Below, piece by piece: positions 4,467 to 6,981 of a stretch of 6,981 nt of DNA (positions within the stretch are counted from its first letter, which is position 1; each line of letters starts with the position of its first letter). Location of the stretch: NCBI GenBank assembly GCA_958426425.1, contig CATZYY010000126.1, positions 1 through 6,981 on the forward strand, written 5' to 3'. This DNA is from an uncultured Oscillospiraceae bacterium. Its GTDB lineage: Bacteria; Bacillota; Clostridia; Oscillospirales; Oscillospiraceae. The notes below the pieces were generated by a model. It was not told where the DNA came from, did not search any database, and saw only the letters and a program-made list of their open reading frames with translations. The position numbers were made by a program, and so were the translations under genes.

Positions 4467-5594
4467 GTGAAGAAAAAGCTGTTGTCAGTGCTGGCCTGTG
4501 TGATGCTGCTTGTCCAGCTGGCGGCGCCGGCCGCCGCCGCCGGGTCGGTGTATTTCACCGCGGTGAACATGAGCGTCCTGGAGCTGTCCGACGCCACCAT
4601 GCCCTTCTGGTCCAACGGGTACCTGTATGTGGCCGGCAGCGTGTTTTCCTCATACAGCAAGGAGCTGGGCGTATCCTACTCTTACAATGCCGCCAAGGAA
4701 AAGGTGGTGCTGTACGTCAACGGCGACAAGGTGCGTTCGCTGATTTTTGACCTCAACAAGGACTATGCCCAGGACCAGTCGGGCAACATGTATTTTCAAA
4801 AACCCCTGGTCCGAAACGGGGTGATTTTCCTGCCGGTGGCATTGGTCGCTCAGAGCTTTGGGCTGAGTTACTCCGCCATTCCGGTGGAGCGAGGATATCT
4901 GGTATGGATTCGTACCCAGGCGGTGGGACTGTCGGAGCAGCTGTTTGCCGACGCCGCCACCTATCCCATGGAAACCCGATACAATCAATATCTGAAAAGT
5001 CAGGAGACGGACCAGCCCGGCACCGTGATTACAGAGGACGGCGAAACCCAAAGACCCTCCGGCCGGGGGATATATCTGAGTTTCCGCGCCTCCGACCCCG
5101 ATACAGTTTCCGCGCTGCTGGACACCCTGGACCAGTATGACAGTCAGGCGGCTTTTTACTGCACGGTGAACTTCCTCCGGCAGGAGGATGCGCTTTTGCG
5201 GCGGATGGTGGCCACGGGACAGGCCATCGGCATCGTGGCGGACGCGGCGGAGCCGGGTTGGACCGTGTCGGAGCAGCTGGCGGCGGGCAACGCCGCATTG
5301 GAGGCTGCCACCTGCGGCAAGACCCGCCTGGCCCGGCTGGAAAATGTCTCCGACCAGACTGCCGCCGATGTGGCGGCCATGGGCTACTGCTGCCTGTGGC
5401 CGGACCTGGATGAAGGCGATACCCCTCTGAGCAGCGGCACTGCCGCCAGCGCGCTGCTGCGGCGGGTGGAGGGCCGCAGCGGAGATGTCTCCGTGTGGCT
5501 GGGAGAGGGCAGCACTGCCCTGGGCCTGCAGGCCTTTTTGTCGGGGGCCCATACCGCCGGGGACCGATGCCTTGCCATGACGGAGACCGCCTGA
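4467..5594 (+). CDS. Secreted stalk-domain protein with degenerate NodB (polysaccharide deacetylase-like) domain
   Basis: A 375-residue exported protein starting at GTG, with AGGAGG (4453-4458) 8 bases upstream. Residues 1-25 (KKK, hydrophobic core, AAPAAAA) form a Sec signal peptide. About 28-150 resembles the copper amine oxidase N-terminal 'stalk' domain: VYVAG/LYVAGSVFSS, then NAAKEKVVLYVNGDK, then NGVIFLPVALVAQSFGLSYS. About 198-375 follows the order of a NodB deacetylase: GIYLSFRAS (201-209), LLDTLDQYDSQAAFYCT (217-233), MVATGQAIGIVADAA (247-261), DVAAMGYCCLWPDLDEGD (301-318), and a final LQAFLSGAHTAGDRCLAMTE. The catalytic residues are absent. TFDDG is replaced by SFRAS, the two metal-binding His positions by V257 and A261, the R-P-P-Y-G region by RLENVS, and the late L-H by W-L. 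It is therefore probably a non-catalytic wall or glycan binder. The fold assignment rests on my own alignment by eye. The two-component system follows about 90 bases later. Confidence 0.82.
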   Translation: MKKKLLSVLACVMLLVQLAAPAAAAGSVYFTAVNMSVLELSDATMPFWSNGYLYVAGSVFSSYSKELGVSYSYNAAKEKVVLYVNGDKVRSLIFDLNKDYAQDQSGNMYFQKPLVRNGVIFLPVALVAQSFGLSYSAIPVERGYLVWIRTQAVGLSEQLFADAATYPMETRYNQYLKSQETDQPGTVITEDGETQRPSGRGIYLSFRASDPDTVSALLDTLDQYDSQAAFYCTVNFLRQEDALLRRMVATGQAIGIVADAAEPGWTVSEQLAAGNAALEAATCGKTRLARLENVSDQTAADVAAMGYCCLWPDLDEGDTPLSSGTAASALLRRVEGRSGDVSVWLGEGSTALGLQAFLSGAHTAGDRCLAMTETA

Positions 5595-5616
5595 ATCGCG
5601 GGAATTCACAGAATAT

Positions 5617-5646
5617 TCAACACCCCGCTGCAAAAAGGGATATAAT
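5617..5646 (+). promoter_or_regulatory. Probable promoter for the two-component system
   Basis: A perfect -10 TATAAT (5641-5646) with a weaker -35 TCAACA (5617-5622, 4 of 6) at an 18-base spacing. The start would be near 5653, 30 bases before the regulator's ATG. No terminator separates it from the preceding gene: a GCGGG/CCCGC pair at about 5598-5628 has no T-run. Read-through is therefore also possible. Confidence 0.6.
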
Positions 5647-5682
5647 TGAGAGAAAGAATTGTAAGAAACTGGAGGGATCGCC

Positions 5683-6393
5683 ATGGGCCGTAACATTCTG
5701 GTGGTGGAAGACGACCGCAACATCTGCGACCTGATTCACATGTACCTGGTGAAGGAGGGCTTTGATGTCCGCATCGCCGGAGACGGCGGGAAGGCCATTG
5801 AGGAGTTTAAAAAGCAGGTGCCGGACCTGATCCTCCTGGACATCATGCTGCCGGTGATGGACGGCTGGGCCGTCTGTGCCAAGGTGCGGGAGACCAGCAA
5901 GGTGCCCATCATCATGCTGACCGCCAAGAGCGAGGTCTTCGACCGGATTCAGGGCCTGGAGATGGGCGCCGACGATTACATCGTCAAGCCCTTTGAGATG
6001 AAGGAGCTGATTGCCCGGATCAATGCCGTGCTGCGGCGGACGGAGATCCCCAACGACACCACCAAGCGGCTGACCTTCGACAAGCTGGTGATCGATCTGG
6101 ACTCCTATGAGCTGATTGTGGACGGCAAGAAGATCGACACGCCCCCCAAGGAACTGGAGCTGCTGTACCACCTTGCCTCCACTCCCAACCGGGTGTACAC
6201 CCGCAACCAGCTTCTGGACGAGGTGTGGGGCTTCGACTACTTCGGCGACAGCCGCACCGTGGACGTCCACATCAAGCGCCTGCGGGAGAAGGTGGAAGGT
6301 GTCAGCGACCAGTGGGCGCTGAAGACCGTGTGGGGCGTGGGCTATAAATTTGAAATGCTGGGCAGCCGCCCGGCGGAGAAGGCGGAAGGATGA
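5683..6393 (+). CDS. OmpR/PhoB-family response regulator
   Basis: A DNA-binding response regulator of 236 residues, the normal size for the family. The receiver domain (about 4-118) has the acidic pair D10/D11, phosphoacceptor D53 in LLDIMLP, T80 in IMLTAK, and K102 in the VKPF motif, so the phosphorylation site is complete. The winged-helix DNA-binding domain follows (about 130-230): TPPKELELLYHLASTPNRVY, TRNQLLDEVWGFDYFGDSRT, then VDVHIKRLREKVE and the closing TVWGVGYKFE, the standard OmpR/PhoB C-terminal pattern. The start follows a GGAGGG ribosome site. The last four bases (ATGA) contain both the start of the histidine kinase and this gene's stop, so the pair is translationally coupled. 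The subfamily (WalR-, PhoP- or ResD-like) cannot be settled from the window. Confidence 0.96.
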   Translation: MGRNILVVEDDRNICDLIHMYLVKEGFDVRIAGDGGKAIEEFKKQVPDLILLDIMLPVMDGWAVCAKVRETSKVPIIMLTAKSEVFDRIQGLEMGADDYIVKPFEMKELIARINAVLRRTEIPNDTTKRLTFDKLVIDLDSYELIVDGKKIDTPPKELELLYHLASTPNRVYTRNQLLDEVWGFDYFGDSRTVDVHIKRLREKVEGVSDQWALKTVWGVGYKFEMLGSRPAEKAEG

Positions 6394-6981
6394 AGAAGCT
6401 GAAGCGGCACTTCCGGGGCCTCTACTGGCGGCAGCTGTTTGTCACCGCCGGTATGGTGATGCTGACGCTGTTTCTGCTGGGCGCCTCCTTTTTCTCCCTG
6501 AGCTACAATTACGCCCGCAGCCAAAAGAGCCAGGAACTGGGCGAGAAGGCCCAGATGGTGGCCCAGATCGCCTCCGGATATCTGCGCACCGGGCAGCAGG
6601 ATGACCTGCGGCAGCTGGCTACCTTTGCCGCCACCGTGTCGGAGGTGGACTTCCTCATCTGCAATACCGACGGCCATGTGGGATTATCCACGGACCCGGA
6701 CATGGAGGGTCTGGTGGTCACCGTGCCGGAGGAGATGACCCGGGAGGCCCTGGAGGAGGAGATCTCCGCCCACCGCAGTGATCTGAACGGCTTTTACGAG
6801 GGCAAGCGGTTTGTAGTGGGCGTGCCCATCTATACGGATAACAGCGGTCAGGCCGCGGGCATTGCCTTTGCCGTGTCCACCAGCGCCTCGCTGGACTCTA
6901 TGTGGCAGGGCTTTATCGGGCTGTTTTTCATGACGGCCTTTGTGGTGCTGATGATCTCCTTCATGGCCTCCTCCGTCACCG
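6390..6981 (+). CDS. Sensor histidine kinase, N-terminal part (cut by window edge)
   Basis: The frame opened by the ATG at 6390 stays open to the edge for 197 codons. It begins MKKLKRHFRGLYWRQLFVTA. A first membrane span lies at about residues 15-38. Residues 39-171 form an extracytoplasmic sensor domain, including VDFLICNTDGHVGLST, EGKRFVVGVPIYTDNSGQAA and GIAFAVSTSASL. This is the PAS/Cache-like pattern of a 'D-x-x-G' turn, a 'V-x-(V/I)-P-I' strand and a last strand leading into the second span (about 172-193). The HAMP, dimerisation and ATP-binding domains would lie beyond the edge and are not seen, so the kinase identity depends on this topology and on direct coupling to the response regulator (ATGA overlap). 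The ribosome site GGCGGAAGG is inside the regulator's end. The ligand is unknown. Confidence 0.9.
   Translation, partial: MKKLKRHFRGLYWRQLFVTAGMVMLTLFLLGASFFSLSYNYARSQKSQELGEKAQMVAQIASGYLRTGQQDDLRQLATFAATVSEVDFLICNTDGHVGLSTDPDMEGLVVTVPEEMTREALEEEISAHRSDLNGFYEGKRFVVGVPIYTDNSGQAAGIAFAVSTSASLDSMWQGFIGLFFMTAFVVLMISFMASSVT

Noticed and set aside
4494..4499. Possible lipoprotein Cys (VLAC, residue 11) in the secreted protein
   Set aside because: The hydrophobic stretch before it is only about six residues. The stretch continues well past it to a normal AAPAAAA cleavage region, so an ordinary signal peptide fits better.
4650..5723. Long minus-strand frame opposite the secreted protein gene
   Set aside because: The plus-strand gene has a signal peptide, a ribosome site and domain pattern; this frame has none and overlaps the response-regulator promoter and start.

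Overview
The window looks like chromosomal DNA of an endospore-forming, GC-rich (about 60% by eye) Bacillota. A member of the Oscillospiraceae, such as a Flavonifractor/Lawsonibacter/Oscillibacter-like gut Clostridia, is most likely. The reasons are spoIID and bofA (endospore genes), a yaaL (DUF2508) neighbour of bofA, strong AGGAGG ribosome sites before almost every gene, and high-GC codon use. The genus is an inference from style, not a match. I see no insertion sequence, phage, CRISPR, tRNA or rRNA, and no gene-free stretch longer than 300 bases.

Layout, left to right. Positions 1-955 (minus strand) hold the rplM-rpsI ribosomal operon (L13 then S9), with a strong extended -10 promoter and a structured leader. 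Positions 1054-1671 (minus strand) hold a two-gene operon, yaaL-bofA, with overlapping genes, a terminator and a sigma-E-like promoter. Positions 1700-2185 (plus strand) hold tadA, the tRNA wobble-adenosine deaminase. Positions 2186-2400 are a convergent terminator region. Positions 2401-3282 (minus strand) hold an eight-span membrane protein of unknown function with its own sigma-A-type promoter and a ribosome site that can be hidden in a small hairpin. Positions 3291-4388 (plus strand) hold spoIID, the engulfment lytic transglycosylase, behind a near-perfect sigma-E promoter. Positions 4392-5594 (plus strand) hold a secreted protein with a copper-amine-oxidase-N-type 'stalk' domain fused to a degenerate NodB (polysaccharide deacetylase-like) domain that lacks all the catalytic motifs. 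A perfect palindrome overlaps its likely -10 element. Positions 5617-6981 (plus strand) hold an OmpR/PhoB-type response regulator translationally coupled to a membrane sensor histidine kinase that runs off the right edge.

How they fit together. Two parts of the mother-cell sporulation programme are present (SpoIID for engulfment; BofA for holding back pro-sigma-K processing), and both have sigma-E-type promoter sequences. rplM-rpsI and tadA are translation housekeeping genes. tadA, yaaL and bofA belong to one gene cluster in Bacillus subtilis, so their proximity here looks like a rearranged remnant. The most unusual gene is the secreted pseudo-deacetylase next to the two-component system. Its catalytic residues are gone while the fold's sequence landmarks remain, which suggests a binding or structural role at the envelope.
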